64,000 nucleotides of DNA from Ruania alkalisoli (GCF_014960965.1 NZ_CP063169.1:1025581-1089580), one strand, 5' to 3'. Shown: positions 53,832-61,752, numbered from the stretch's first letter. Notes: a model not told the origin generated them from the sequence alone. A program made the numbers and translations.

Positions 53832-54587
53832 ATGACGACACGCCTCGCCGTCCACTCCTGGGGAACCACCGATCGCCCGGCCCTCGTGCTCCTGCACGGG
53901 ATTACGGATTCCGGCCTGTGCTGGGCAGATGCGGTCGCCCGGTGGGAGCGCGACTACCGGGTGGTGGCCCCGGATGCTCTCGGGCACGGGGATTCAGACC
54001 GGTTCCGGCCCGACGAGCTCGACATCGGGCCGGTGGACGCGATGGCTGATGAGGTGATCGCCCTGCTGGAGACTCTGGTCTATCCGGTCGTGCTGATCGG
54101 CCACTCCATGGGTGGTGCCACCGCCGCGGCAGTGGCGTTCCGCCGTCCGGACCTCGTCGGATCGCTCGTGCTCGAAGACCCGGCCTGGCGGGACCTGACC
54201 GGCGCCGAGGAGCGTGAACGCGGCCAGACCTTCCTCGCCGGCAGAGGAGAACCGAACCCGGTCTGGCCCGCTGCCGAGATCGCACCCTGGCAGGAGGCTC
54301 ACGCCAAGACAGACCGTGACTTCCTCGCGCTCGGGCGAGTGGCGCCGTCGGAACCCTGGCGAGAGCTGGTGGCCGGGTTGGCCATGCCGACCCTGATCGT
54401 CACCGGGACCGAGGGGGTCATCATCGACCACTCGCAGATGGCCGAGATCGAATCGATCGGCAACCCGCGGGTGCAGATCGAGGTGATCGAGGGTGCTGGG
54501 CACTGCGTGCGCCGGGACCGGACGGAGGCCTTCCACGCGCTGGTGGACACGTGGATCAGCCAGCGGCTCGCGTCACGCCCCTCGTGA
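53832..54587 (+). CDS. Alpha/beta hydrolase
   Basis: A 251-aa alpha/beta hydrolase. The oxyanion block is LVLLHGITDSGLCW, the nucleophile elbow is LIGHSMGGATA, the acid is likely in TLIVTGTEGVI, and the histidine is in IEGAGHCVRRDR. The overall pattern fits esterases or lactonases of the MhpC type, and no substrate can be named. The ATG at 53832 was chosen because it starts MTTRLAVHSWG; the frame runs 19 codons further upstream with no family similarity. Its last 15 bases overlap the end of the convergent STAND gene. Confidence 0.9.
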   Translation: MTTRLAVHSWGTTDRPALVLLHGITDSGLCWADAVARWERDYRVVAPDALGHGDSDRFRPDELDIGPVDAMADEVIALLETLVYPVVLIGHSMGGATAAAVAFRRPDLVGSLVLEDPAWRDLTGAEERERGQTFLAGRGEPNPVWPAAEIAPWQEAHAKTDRDFLALGRVAPSEPWRELVAGLAMPTLIVTGTEGVIIDHSQMAEIESIGNPRVQIEVIEGAGHCVRRDRTEAFHALVDTWISQRLASRPS

Positions 54588-57584
54588 GTCCAGCTCGGCT
54601 CGGACCTCCGCCAGCGTCTGTTCCAGGTACCCGGTGATCTCCGGATCGACTCCGTGGCCGGTGAGGTCACCCGCGATCTGTTCCCACTCGTGCAGCGCCT
54701 CGGCGAGGCGGCCCGCCGCACGGAGCACGCGGGCAACATCGTCACGAGCGTCGATCGTGCGCGGGTCCGTGGCTCCCCAGCGGGTGATCGCGATCTGCGC
54801 GCAGGCGCGCAGGTGCTCCTGTGCAGCGCCCAGGTCTGTCTCCGCCCGCAGGCGCCCGAGCAACTGGCGGGCGTGGAACATCTGCTCAGAGCCAGGTTCG
54901 GTGAGAGTGTGCAGAGCACGGACGACGTCCTCGAGTAGCGGCGTCGCCTCGGCGGCCCGGTCGGTGTGGGTGAGCGCCGCCGCCAGTTTCGCTTGTGCCG
55001 TGCGCAGCGGGAGCGAGTCAGCGCCGAAGATGCGCTCGCAGTCCTGCACGTGCCGCTCCAGCAGCCGGACGGCGGTGGCGGCGTCACCGGTTCGGAGTGC
55101 GATCTCGGCGACGAGCCGCCGGGTCGATTGCACGTCGGGGTGATCCCACCCGAGCACCTCCACCTCCCGGGCGTGCAAGGCCGTCAGCACGTCGACACCT
55201 TCCTGGGGGTCTGAACCCTCTGCCAGCGCGCTTCCGAGCTGGCGGCGCAGCAGGAAGGTGCTGGGGTGGTCAGGTCCGAGGGCCTGGTGGTGGATCACCA
55301 GTAGCGCACGCTGCAGTTCCACTGCCTCCTCGTGCTGACCGGCCATGTGCAGACCGGCGGCCCGGTTGCGCCGCACCGTGAGGGTACGGGGGTGCTCGGG
55401 ACCGAGGGCTCGTACGCAGTCCGCTTCGAGGGCGGTCAGGAGCGAGAGTGCCTCCTCGGTATGCCCGTGGTCACCGAGGAGGGCAGCGAGGGTTCCGCGC
55501 ATCCCGAGGAGGAGGCCGTCATCGCCGGTGAGATGCTGCGTGCCGAGCGCGACGGTCCGCCGGATCAGCTCCACGGCTTCCTCGCCGCGCCCCGCTTGCG
55601 AGAGGGCGCTCGCCAACGTCGCATGGGTGGCGAGGGTGTCCGGATGCGCGGCACCGCGTACCTGCTCCATGCGCGCGGCCAGTTTCTGGTGGGCGCGGAC
55701 CGCATCGTCGGTGCGGTACAACCCGGTCAGCACCTGGGCCCGCAGGTTCAGCACCTCCAGGTCGAACAACTCCGGAGCGCCAGGCGCGTGCGCCGCTGCC
55801 TCGGCGTCCGCCAGCGCCTCGACGAGCCGGCCGCTGAGCTGGAAGGCATGCCCGCGCAGCAGATGGGCGCGGGCCAGCCGGTCCGGAGATGGGCCGGCCT
55901 CGATCACCCGCGTCAGGAGCCGAAGATATCGCGGAAGGTCGCGCTGATCGTCCCAGCTCAGTTCCGCGGCCGGGCGGATGGCGTCGGCCAGTACGTCCGG
56001 ATCGCGCAGGAACCCCTCAGCGTGCAGCACCGCAGCGAGATCGGCGAGATGGTGCCGTTCGGCGACCTCCAGTCCGGTGAGATGCTCGGTCAGGAACGCT
56101 CCCAGCGCCGCCCCGATCGCGGTACGCACCTCGGTACGGTCCTCGTCGAACAGGAACGTGTCGTCCTCGGCAGCGATCTCGCGTTGGTCCCGCTCGGTGA
56201 AGGTGTGCAGCATGGTGCTCACCGACCTGGCCCAGGAGTAGGCGTCGCTGCCGGTGTGCAGCGCCTCGGCGATCTCCGGCAGTGACGGCCAGTCCAGCTC
56301 GCGTAGCGCGGCGAGCAGCAGGTCGGTGTTCCACTCGCCGGCTCCGGTGGTGGCGTCCAGGAGTACTGGGATACCCAGGGTCGCCAGGCTGAGCGCCTCC
56401 CGCACCGTCTCCGGCAGCTCGCGCCACAGTTCGGCGTACAGTCCGCGGATCTCTGCTGGCGCCTCGGCGATCGTCGCCGCGTCGAGCCGCAGCTCGCCCG
56501 ACCGGCCACGGCGGCGCACCCGCGGCAACTGGCAGAACAGTTCGAGGGCAAGTGGGTTCGGGTAGCGTCCGGCGATGTGCGCCGCTGTCCGCTGCTCCAC
56601 CTGCGGGTAGTGGCTGCGCACGATCGCCTCGAGCGCCGCCGGGTCCAGCGCGGCGAGCGAGGCATCGACTCCGAACGGCTGCGGTGCCCGCTCACTCCGG
56701 TGGTCCAGGCGCACCACCCGGTCTCCCGCAGCGGTCAGGGCGCGCCGGACGTGCTCGTTATCCTCGGTGCGCCCCGGCCACGAAGTGGAGATCACCAGCA
56801 CCGATGCGGTCCCGCTCACCAGCGATCCGAGCAGGTCGGCCAGGCCCGCGTCGGCGTCATGCAGGTCCTCGACGACGATCACCACGGGCAGCTCCGGTAC
56901 GGCGAGCCGGTCAACCATTGCCGCGGTCTCGGCCACGAGATCACTGGCGGCGATTCGTTCGCTGGAGTCGAGCCGCTCCCGTCGCTCGGCCGCCGCTCGC
57001 ACCCCTGCCACTCCGCGCTCGCCCAGCCACCGCACCAGCCCCAGACCCGGGATCGCTGCCCCCACCACCGCCTCGACCGCCGTGCCAGCCACCTCCATCG
57101 CCGCCTCGTCCGCCGCCGCGAAACCGAGATCCTTCAGGCCCGATCGCCATCGCCCGTGCCTGGGTGCGACGTGGCGCCAGGCGTCCTCCAGGTAGTCAGC
57201 GTGCGCCTGCAGCTGTGCGAGGTCGTGCCGCAGCGAGGCCGAGGAGACTCCACCCCGCAGTGAGCAGGCGATCCCCCACCACATGAAGGCCGGGAGGCTG
57301 CCGGGGGTGTGCTCGACCTCCGGGACGAGACGTTTGCGCCGCGCGCCCACCTCCTCGGGAACTTCCGCGCCGAAGAGATCGCCCGGCCAGTAGTGCGGCT
57401 CCGGCTGCCGATGCGCCGCCAGCTGGCGGTAGAGCTCGCGCAGCAGACGCGTCTTGCCCCAGCCAGAGGGCGCCTCGAGCGCGATCCACTGCGCCGGTTC
57501 GCCCGCCCGGATCCGGTCGTAGGCCTCGAGCAAGCCCGTCACGACGGCGGAGCGTCCTTCCCCCACGAACGCTGGCTCGGGCAC
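54573..57584 (-). CDS. STAND-type ATPase with TPR repeats
   Basis: A 1,003-aa protein of the STAND NTPase plan. Residues about 5-350 form the NTPase with Walker A at 38-45 (APSGWGKT) and Walker B in VVIVVEDLHDADAGL near 240. A helical arm follows. Residues about 575-1000 are tetratricopeptide repeats of the kinesin light-chain type, with recurring units such as HPDTLATHATLASALSQAGR, HPRTLTVRRNRAAGLHMAGQ and HPSTFLLRRQLGSALAEGSD, about 42 residues apart. There is no recognisable effector domain (no TIR, nuclease, caspase or HTH), so it may be a scaffold, or it may act through a partner. It is divergent from the AlkD-like gene at 57811. Confidence 0.85.
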   Translation of the reverse strand: MPEPAFVGEGRSAVVTGLLEAYDRIRAGEPAQWIALEAPSGWGKTRLLRELYRQLAAHRQPEPHYWPGDLFGAEVPEEVGARRKRLVPEVEHTPGSLPAFMWWGIACSLRGGVSSASLRHDLAQLQAHADYLEDAWRHVAPRHGRWRSGLKDLGFAAADEAAMEVAGTAVEAVVGAAIPGLGLVRWLGERGVAGVRAAAERRERLDSSERIAASDLVAETAAMVDRLAVPELPVVIVVEDLHDADAGLADLLGSLVSGTASVLVISTSWPGRTEDNEHVRRALTAAGDRVVRLDHRSERAPQPFGVDASLAALDPAALEAIVRSHYPQVEQRTAAHIAGRYPNPLALELFCQLPRVRRRGRSGELRLDAATIAEAPAEIRGLYAELWRELPETVREALSLATLGIPVLLDATTGAGEWNTDLLLAALRELDWPSLPEIAEALHTGSDAYSWARSVSTMLHTFTERDQREIAAEDDTFLFDEDRTEVRTAIGAALGAFLTEHLTGLEVAERHHLADLAAVLHAEGFLRDPDVLADAIRPAAELSWDDQRDLPRYLRLLTRVIEAGPSPDRLARAHLLRGHAFQLSGRLVEALADAEAAAHAPGAPELFDLEVLNLRAQVLTGLYRTDDAVRAHQKLAARMEQVRGAAHPDTLATHATLASALSQAGRGEEAVELIRRTVALGTQHLTGDDGLLLGMRGTLAALLGDHGHTEEALSLLTALEADCVRALGPEHPRTLTVRRNRAAGLHMAGQHEEAVELQRALLVIHHQALGPDHPSTFLLRRQLGSALAEGSDPQEGVDVLTALHAREVEVLGWDHPDVQSTRRLVAEIALRTGDAATAVRLLERHVQDCERIFGADSLPLRTAQAKLAAALTHTDRAAEATPLLEDVVRALHTLTEPGSEQMFHARQLLGRLRAETDLGAAQEHLRACAQIAITRWGATDPRTIDARDDVARVLRAAGRLAEALHEWEQIAGDLTGHGVDPEITGYLEQTLAEVRAELDSRGA

Positions 57585-57810
57585 GGCTCACCTCTCGATC
57601 GACCCGGGCGGTGTGCCGGGTGGCTGCCTCCTATCCTGGCCGGATCCTCGGTTGCTGTCACCGCACGGTCCACCAGGTGCGGCTAGCACCGGACGGAGCT
57701 CGAGCCTCGACTGGCTCGGCGGTGGCCCTCGAGGGTTCGCCAGCAGGTGCTGCCGCGCAACAGGCATCGCCCTCCTGGCGGCCTCTTACACTCTGCGCAA
57801 GGAGGTGCGG

Positions 57811-58503
57811 ATGTCGGAGCGAGTACCGGACGAGATCGTCGCGCTCTTGTCTGCCCACGCCGAGGAGAATGAGCAGGAGAAGATCGCCCGCCGGCTGCGC
57901 GGGAGCAGTCGCCCGCTCGGGGTGCGGATGAAGACGGTCTTCGACCTCGCCAAGACCTACCGCGACATCGACCTGGGTGACGTGCCGCGGTTGCTGCGAG
58001 CCCCCTGGTACGAGGTGCGGATGGTCGGCGTGAGCATCCTGGACTTCCGCGCCCGCCTGCGCCTGACCGACGACCAGCGAGCCGAGCTTGCGCGGCTTTA
58101 TCTCGACCATCACGACATGCTCGACACCTGGGACTTCGTCGACCGGGCAGCGCCCCGGGTGATCGGCGGCTGGCTGCTCACCCGCTCCGATCGCAGCATC
58201 CTCGACACCCTCGCCGCATCGCCCCACACCTACGAACGACGCTCGGCGATCACTGCGACGTTCTGGCTCGTCCGGCACGGCGAGGTCGCCGACGCTTTGC
58301 GCATCGCCGAGACTCTCGCCCGTGATCTGGAGCCGGATGTCACATCGTCGGTGGGTGTGGCGCTTCGCGAGGTGAGCGTGCAGGACGAGGCCGCCGTCGT
58401 GGCGTTCCTGCGCCGGTGCCGAGGTGACCTTCCTCGGCCGGCGCTACGCACCGCCGTCGGGAAACTGGACGCGACGCTGAAGGCTGAACTCACCGCACGG
58501 TGA
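57811..58503 (+). CDS. Second AlkD/HEAT-like alkylation repair protein
   Basis: A 230-aa all-helical protein of the DNA alkylation repair (AlkD-like) family. Blocks are YRDIDLGDVPRLLRAPWYEV, RMVGVSILDFRARLRLTDDQ, LDTWDFVDRAAPRVIGGWLL and RRSAITATFWLVRHGEVADA. The TWDFVD segment is where AlkD places its key Trp and Asp residues. It is unlike the first AlkD-like protein at 52980 in sequence, so the two are not recent duplicates. The ATG at 57811 follows AAGGAGG by 5 bases. It is divergent from the STAND gene, with 226 bp between, and convergent with the YeiH gene. Confidence 0.88.
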   Translation: MSERVPDEIVALLSAHAEENEQEKIARRLRGSSRPLGVRMKTVFDLAKTYRDIDLGDVPRLLRAPWYEVRMVGVSILDFRARLRLTDDQRAELARLYLDHHDMLDTWDFVDRAAPRVIGGWLLTRSDRSILDTLAASPHTYERRSAITATFWLVRHGEVADALRIAETLARDLEPDVTSSVGVALREVSVQDEAAVVAFLRRCRGDLPRPALRTAVGKLDATLKAELTAR

Positions 58504-58516
58504 TCAGACGCGGTGA

Positions 58517-59617
58517 TCAGAACAATGCCTGCAACCCCAGGCTCGCACCCGTGACCACCAGCCACAGCACGCCGCCGAGCACCAGCGGCGTCGGGCCGGT
58601 GCGGCGCAGCGCGGGCAGGTCGGTCGCCAGCCCGATCGCGGCCAGAGCTGCCGTGATCAGCACAGTGGAGGTCTGTGCACTCGCGGCCTGGATGTCAGTA
58701 GGGATCAGGCCCAGCGTATTCAGCGCCGCCACGGCGACGAATCCGACCAGGAACCACGGCACTAACCGCCACACCGGGCGCCTCGCAGCGGTGGGGGAAT
58801 CACGGCGGGCGACCACGGCGGCCAGTACGAGGCATATCGGGATGATGGCCAGCGTCCGGCTGAGCTTGACGACCACCGCGGTGTGCGCAGCCTCGGGGGA
58901 GTAGCTGCCCGCCGCAGCGACCACTGAGGACATGTCGTTCACGGCCGTGCCCGCGAGCACCCCGAACGCCTCGTCGCTTAGTCCCAACGCGTGCCCGAGT
59001 GCGGGGAAGGCCAGCACGGCGGCGATATTGAACACGAACACGGTGCTCAGCGCGTACGCCACCGTGGCCCCGGCCGGGCGCAGCACGGGCGTGACTGCAG
59101 CGATCGCCGAGGCTCCGCAGACCGCGGTACCCACCCCGATCAGCGTGCGCAGGTCCCGGTCCACACCCAGCAGGCGCCCCAGCCCGACGGCGGCCCCCAG
59201 GCAGATCAGCAACGTTCCGATGGTCACGGGCAGGGCCTGGCTCCCGACGGCGGCTACCTCACCGAGGGAGAGGTGTACCCCGAGCAGGACGACGGCGGCC
59301 TGAAGCCCCCACCGGCTCGCGACCGGGAGTGCGGGCGCCCAGGCGTGCCGGCGGCGAGGCCCCGCCGCGGTGGCGACGATGGCGCCCGCGACCACGGCGA
59401 GCACTGGTGCACCGACCAGCGGGACCGCCCGGCCCGCCAGGGTGGCGGCAGCAGTGAGCACGGCGCAGAGGAGGACTGCGGTGAGCACCGGCCCCCTGCC
59501 CGCCCGGCCCACTATCCCCGCCGTCCCCGCCGGCCGAACGTTGAGTTGCTCGGCGTCGCGCGCCTGAACGCCGAGCAACTCAGCGTTCGCGCCAGGTGGT
59601 GGGGTCGGTGGTGCCAT
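58517..59617 (-). CDS. YeiH/UPF0324 family putative sulfate exporter
   Basis: A 366-aa membrane protein of the UPF0324/YeiH family, with about ten spans. Typical blocks are WGLQAAVVLLGVHLSLGEVA, GTAVCGASAIAAVTPVLR (in which the GxCGASAIAA loop is diagnostic) and GTAVNDMSSVVAAAGSYSPE. Members are proposed to export sulfite or sulfate. The start is uncertain: ATG at 59647 or 59617, or a GTG at 59512. The family usually has about 330-350 residues, and codons between 59512 and 59617 lie on a long palindrome, so a start at 59512 (331 aa) is also plausible. It is divergent from a LysR gene, the usual YeiH-LysR arrangement. Confidence 0.86.
   Translation of the reverse strand: MAPPTPPPGANAELLGVQARDAEQLNVRPAGTAGIVGRAGRGPVLTAVLLCAVLTAAATLAGRAVPLVGAPVLAVVAGAIVATAAGPRRRHAWAPALPVASRWGLQAAVVLLGVHLSLGEVAAVGSQALPVTIGTLLICLGAAVGLGRLLGVDRDLRTLIGVGTAVCGASAIAAVTPVLRPAGATVAYALSTVFVFNIAAVLAFPALGHALGLSDEAFGVLAGTAVNDMSSVVAAAGSYSPEAAHTAVVVKLSRTLAIIPICLVLAAVVARRDSPTAARRPVWRLVPWFLVGFVAVAALNTLGLIPTDIQAASAQTSTVLITAALAAIGLATDLPALRRTGPTPLVLGGVLWLVVTGASLGLQALF
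59535..59589. repeat. Long near-perfect palindrome at the 5' end of the YeiH gene
   Basis: Arms at 59535-59556 and 59568-59589 are complementary over 22 positions with one mismatch (a G-U pair on one strand), around an 11-base spacer. The core reads GAGTTGCTCGGCGT on one side. It either encodes a hydrophilic N-terminal extension of YeiH or lies in the promoter gap if the start is at 59512. It resembles a dispersed palindromic element. Confidence 0.8.
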
Positions 59618-59661
59618 GCTCTCGATGCTGCCGGTGCCAACGCGCATCCACTACCTACCGG

Positions 59662-59688
59662 ATCCCTAGATGGATATAGGCTGAAGCT
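59662..59688. promoter_or_regulatory. LysR-box-like site and promoter of the LysR gene
   Basis: ATCC at 59662-59665 and GGAT at 59672-59675 are inverted around 6 bases, within a T-N11-A-like frame. TATAGG at 59675-59680 could be the -10 box of the LysR gene, leaving 8 bases before the ATG at 59689, so its mRNA may be leaderless or nearly so. Confidence 0.45.
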
Positions 59689-60579
59689 ATGCCGGCGCCG
59701 CACGATGTCACCCTCGACATGCTGCGCCTGCTCGTCGCGGTGGCAGATCGTGGCAGCATCTCGGCCGCTGCACGCGCCGCCGGGGTGAGTCAGCCCTCGG
59801 CCAGCGCGCGGATCAAGGACCTGGAGCGGCGCCTCGGGCTGGAGCTGGTGGAACGCCGCAGCCGGGGTGCTGAACTCACACCCGACGGAAGGGCTGTCAC
59901 CGACTGGGCGCGAGCCGTCGTCGAGTCCGCTGACGTGCTGGTCACCGGAGCCCGGGCGCTCGCCTCCCAGCACGACGCGCAGCTGGTGGTCGCGGCGAGC
60001 CAGACCGTGGGGGAGTACCTCATGCCCGCGTGGTTGGCCGCCTACCGGCGCCGCAGCGAGGGGCGGCCGGTGCGGCTGCGGGTGATGAACTCCGCGGATG
60101 TCGTCGCGGCGCTGCGCTCGCGGGAGATCGACTTGGGATTCATCGAATCGCCCGCCGTGCCCTCGGACCTGGCCCGGCGGCGGGTAGGGACCGACCGGCT
60201 GGCGCTCGTGGTCGGTCCGGAGCACCCGCTGGCCCGGCGGCGCCGCCCGCTCACCCGCGACCAACTCGTCGGGATGGCGCTGGCCTCACGCGAGGACGGG
60301 TCGGGAACCAGGGATGCGCTCACGCGGGCGCTGGGGGAGCCGGTTCAGCCGGTACTCGAGCTCGACTCGAACGCCGCGGTGAAGGTGGAAGTTGCCTCGG
60401 GCGGGTATCCCGCGGTGCTCTCGGCGCTCGCGGTGGGGGCCGAGCTCGGCGACGGTCGCCTCGTGGAGATCGACGTGCCGGACGTGGATCTGCGACGGCA
60501 CCTGCACGCGGTCTGGCGGCGCGGTGCCCGGCTTCCCGCGGCGGCCGAGGACTTCCTGCGGGGCGTGCTCGGCCGCTGA
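59689..60579 (+). CDS. LysR-type regulator (YeiE/CysB-like)
   Basis: A 296-aa LysR-type regulator. The winged helix spans about residues 5-65: VTLDMLRLLVAVADRGSISA, then ARAAGVSQPSASARIKDLER. The ligand-binding part has AAAGRP-like strands: QLVVAASQTVGEYLMPAWLA, RVMNSADVVAALRSREIDLG and LVVGPEHPLARRRRPLTRDQ. It is divergent from yeiH, and LysR proteins of this position (YeiE type) are thought to sense sulfite and control the transporter. The ATG at 59689 lies 8 bases after a TATAGG box. A CTGCC/GGCAG hairpin at 60583-60597 follows the stop. Confidence 0.92.
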   Translation: MPAPHDVTLDMLRLLVAVADRGSISAAARAAGVSQPSASARIKDLERRLGLELVERRSRGAELTPDGRAVTDWARAVVESADVLVTGARALASQHDAQLVVAASQTVGEYLMPAWLAAYRRRSEGRPVRLRVMNSADVVAALRSREIDLGFIESPAVPSDLARRRVGTDRLALVVGPEHPLARRRRPLTRDQLVGMALASREDGSGTRDALTRALGEPVQPVLELDSNAAVKVEVASGGYPAVLSALAVGAELGDGRLVEIDVPDVDLRRHLHAVWRRGARLPAAAEDFLRGVLGR

Positions 60580-60609
60580 GCCCTGCCTGTTCGGCAGCGG
60601 GGCCTGTCT

Positions 60610-60659
60610 GTTTGGCTGCAGATTCTCCGCCCGCCGGTTCGGCCGCAGAGTCTCCGCCC
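60610..60659. repeat. Two degenerate 27-bp direct repeats
   Basis: GTTTGGCTGCAGATTC at 60610 and GTTCGGCCGCAGAGTC at 60637 begin two copies that agree at 20 of 23 positions and continue into TCTCCGCCC. A partial third copy, GTTCGGCAGC, lies at 60589. No coding function is visible. Confidence 0.7.
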
Positions 60660-60679
60660 CGAAACGGGACCGCCCTCTG

Positions 60680-60838
60680 GAATCGATCGTCGATCTGGCG
60701 GCAGGCCCACCCCCTCACGAAATCCGTCGTCGATCTGGTTGTCGGGAGGCGACAACCAGAACGACGAGCGATTCCTCGAGCGAGAATCAATCGTCGATCT
60801 GGCTGGCCATCAGTAGCCAGATCGACGTTTGATTTTCG
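60680..60838. repeat. Cluster of palindromic repeats with a common TCGTCGATCTGG core
   Basis: Three copies of the core ATCNNTCGTCGATCTGG start at 60682, 60722 and 60786. The first is a lone half-arm. The second is a hairpin with an 18-position stem (60727-60744 with 60750-60767, one mismatch). The third has a 24-position stem (60781-60804 with 60815-60838, one mismatch and one G-T) and a 10-base loop. The structure is like REP/BIME elements. Confidence 0.85.
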
Positions 60839-60848
60839 AGAGGGGCGG

Positions 60849-60884
60849 CGTCACCGTCGCCGTCACCGTCGCCGTCACCGTCGT
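60849..60884. repeat. 12-bp tandem repeat, three copies
   Basis: CGTCACCGTCGC recurs three times, with one base change in the last. It lies just before the methyltransferase remnant, in the decayed region. Confidence 0.85.
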
Positions 60885-60889
60885 CGGCG

Positions 60890-61007
60890 CCCGACAAGGC
60901 GGCGGTCTTCGCCGAAGTGGCCCGGGTGCTGTGCCCCGGGGGCCGGCTCGCCCTGGGCCACGCAGACGTATGGCGTCAAGAGCGTGAGCCTGCTGGCCAC
61001 GAAATGA
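60890..61007 (+). pseudogene. Class I methyltransferase remnant (frameshifted, internally deleted)
   Basis: One frame reads KAAVFAEVARVLCPGGRLAL, the post-motif block of SAM-dependent methyltransferases (usually EVARVLRPGGRLALS). The end is in another frame, TYGVKSVSLLATK then a stop at 61005-61007, which matches the usual C-terminus of the same family. The 5' two-thirds and the part between are missing. No start codon or ribosome site is present. It shows that this intergenic stretch once held a methyltransferase gene that has decayed, next to the palindromes. Confidence 0.7.
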
Positions 61008-61043
61008 GTGCTGGCCCGGGAAGGGCCAGAGTGGTGATCGACG

Positions 61044-61367
61044 TCAGCGAGCCATCCCGAGGAACGCCATCAGCGCTCGTTCGATCTCGACCAGGCGCTC
61101 GGTGCTCACGCGGCCCACGCGTGTGCCGACGCTGGATCGCCGCACCGTGGTGAGTTTGTCGATCATGATGTCGCTGTGCCGGGTGAGGCCCGCCTCGCCG
61201 GATCGCAACCGGAGCCGCAGCAATGGTGCATCGGTCAGGGACGTCGTTAATGGCAACACCGTCACCGAGCCGGTCTGGGCGAACGCGTCGTCCTGAACAA
61301 TGAGGGCCGGCCTCGGCTTGCTCGCATACACGCCGCCCGCCACGGTCCAGATCTCGCCGCGGTTCAC
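61044..61367 (-). CDS. mazF: MazF/PemK-type endoribonuclease toxin
   Basis: A 107-aa protein with the PemK/MazF beta-barrel fold. The start MNRGEIWTVAGG and KPRPALIVQDDAF carry the strands and the conserved Arg used for mRNA cleavage, VLPLTTSLTDAPLLRLRL follows, and SDIMIDKLTTVRRSSVGTRV holds the conserved Ser/Thr-rich strand. Its ATGA overlaps the antitoxin stop by 4 bp, the usual order of antitoxin first. Cleavage sequence cannot be predicted by eye. It is the second gene of a type II toxin-antitoxin operon. Confidence 0.9.
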   Translation of the reverse strand: MNRGEIWTVAGGVYASKPRPALIVQDDAFAQTGSVTVLPLTTSLTDAPLLRLRLRSGEAGLTRHSDIMIDKLTTVRRSSVGTRVGRVSTERLVEIERALMAFLGMAR

Positions 61368-61570
61368 TCCTCGTCCCAGTCGACCGAGACCTGTTCGATG
61401 AACTCCTGATCGTCGGTGTGAGCATCTGCCTGGGCGACGAGGGCCGACTGGCGTGCTGCCTCGGCTGCGAACACCTCGCTGCGGACGTCTGGCACCCAGA
61501 TCTGCACCGGCCGGTAGCCGCGCTCCCGCATGCGGCGCCGGTACTCGGACACGCGCTCCCTGACTGCCAT
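61364..61570 (-). CDS. mazE: MazE-family antitoxin
   Basis: A 68-aa antitoxin. The N-terminal VREVRRRM-like helix (MAVRERVSEYRRRMRERGYR) followed by PVQIWVPDVRSEVFAAEAAR matches the short antitoxin MazE family of Actinobacteria, with a DNA-binding N-terminus and an acidic tail (DAHTDDQEFIEQVSVDWDEE) that would fill the toxin's RNA groove. It overlaps the toxin start by 4 bp. The ATG at 61570 has GAAGG just upstream and a possible -10 box 6 bases before it. Confidence 0.88.
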   Translation of the reverse strand: MAVRERVSEYRRRMRERGYRPVQIWVPDVRSEVFAAEAARQSALVAQADAHTDDQEFIEQVSVDWDEE

Positions 61571-61576
61571 CCTTCG

Positions 61577-61591
61577 ATGTTACATGTTACG
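61577..61591 (-). promoter_or_regulatory. Promoter and candidate operator of the mazEF operon
   Basis: On the plus strand two 7-base units, TGTTACA and TGTTACG, adjoin at 61578-61591. On the minus strand this gives TAACAT at 61582-61577, a fair -10 box, 6 bases before the mazE ATG. The antitoxin could bind these direct repeats to repress its own operon. Confidence 0.45.
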
Positions 61592-61752
61592 ACCCGGGCT
61601 GGACAGTGGTTCCGTGCCCGACGGGTGCGAACGCTGGTTGTTTGCGGCACTTGGAGGCGGATGCCGCAGAACCCAGCGTCCACCCGTGGAGGCGCGCCCG
61701 GGCGTCGGGGAGGCCTGCTGCGAGGCGACGGACCGGCAACGTGAAAGAACTA

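Noticed and set aside
60680-60838. CRISPR array
   Set aside because: Units are palindromic with unequal spacing (40 and 64 bases) and no spacer-repeat order, and there are no cas genes in the window.
60030-61007. A 325-codon plus-strand reading from inside the LysR gene into the repeats
   Set aside because: It is out of frame in LysR and passes through Arg-rich repeat translation; only its last 13 residues match anything, as part of the methyltransferase remnant.
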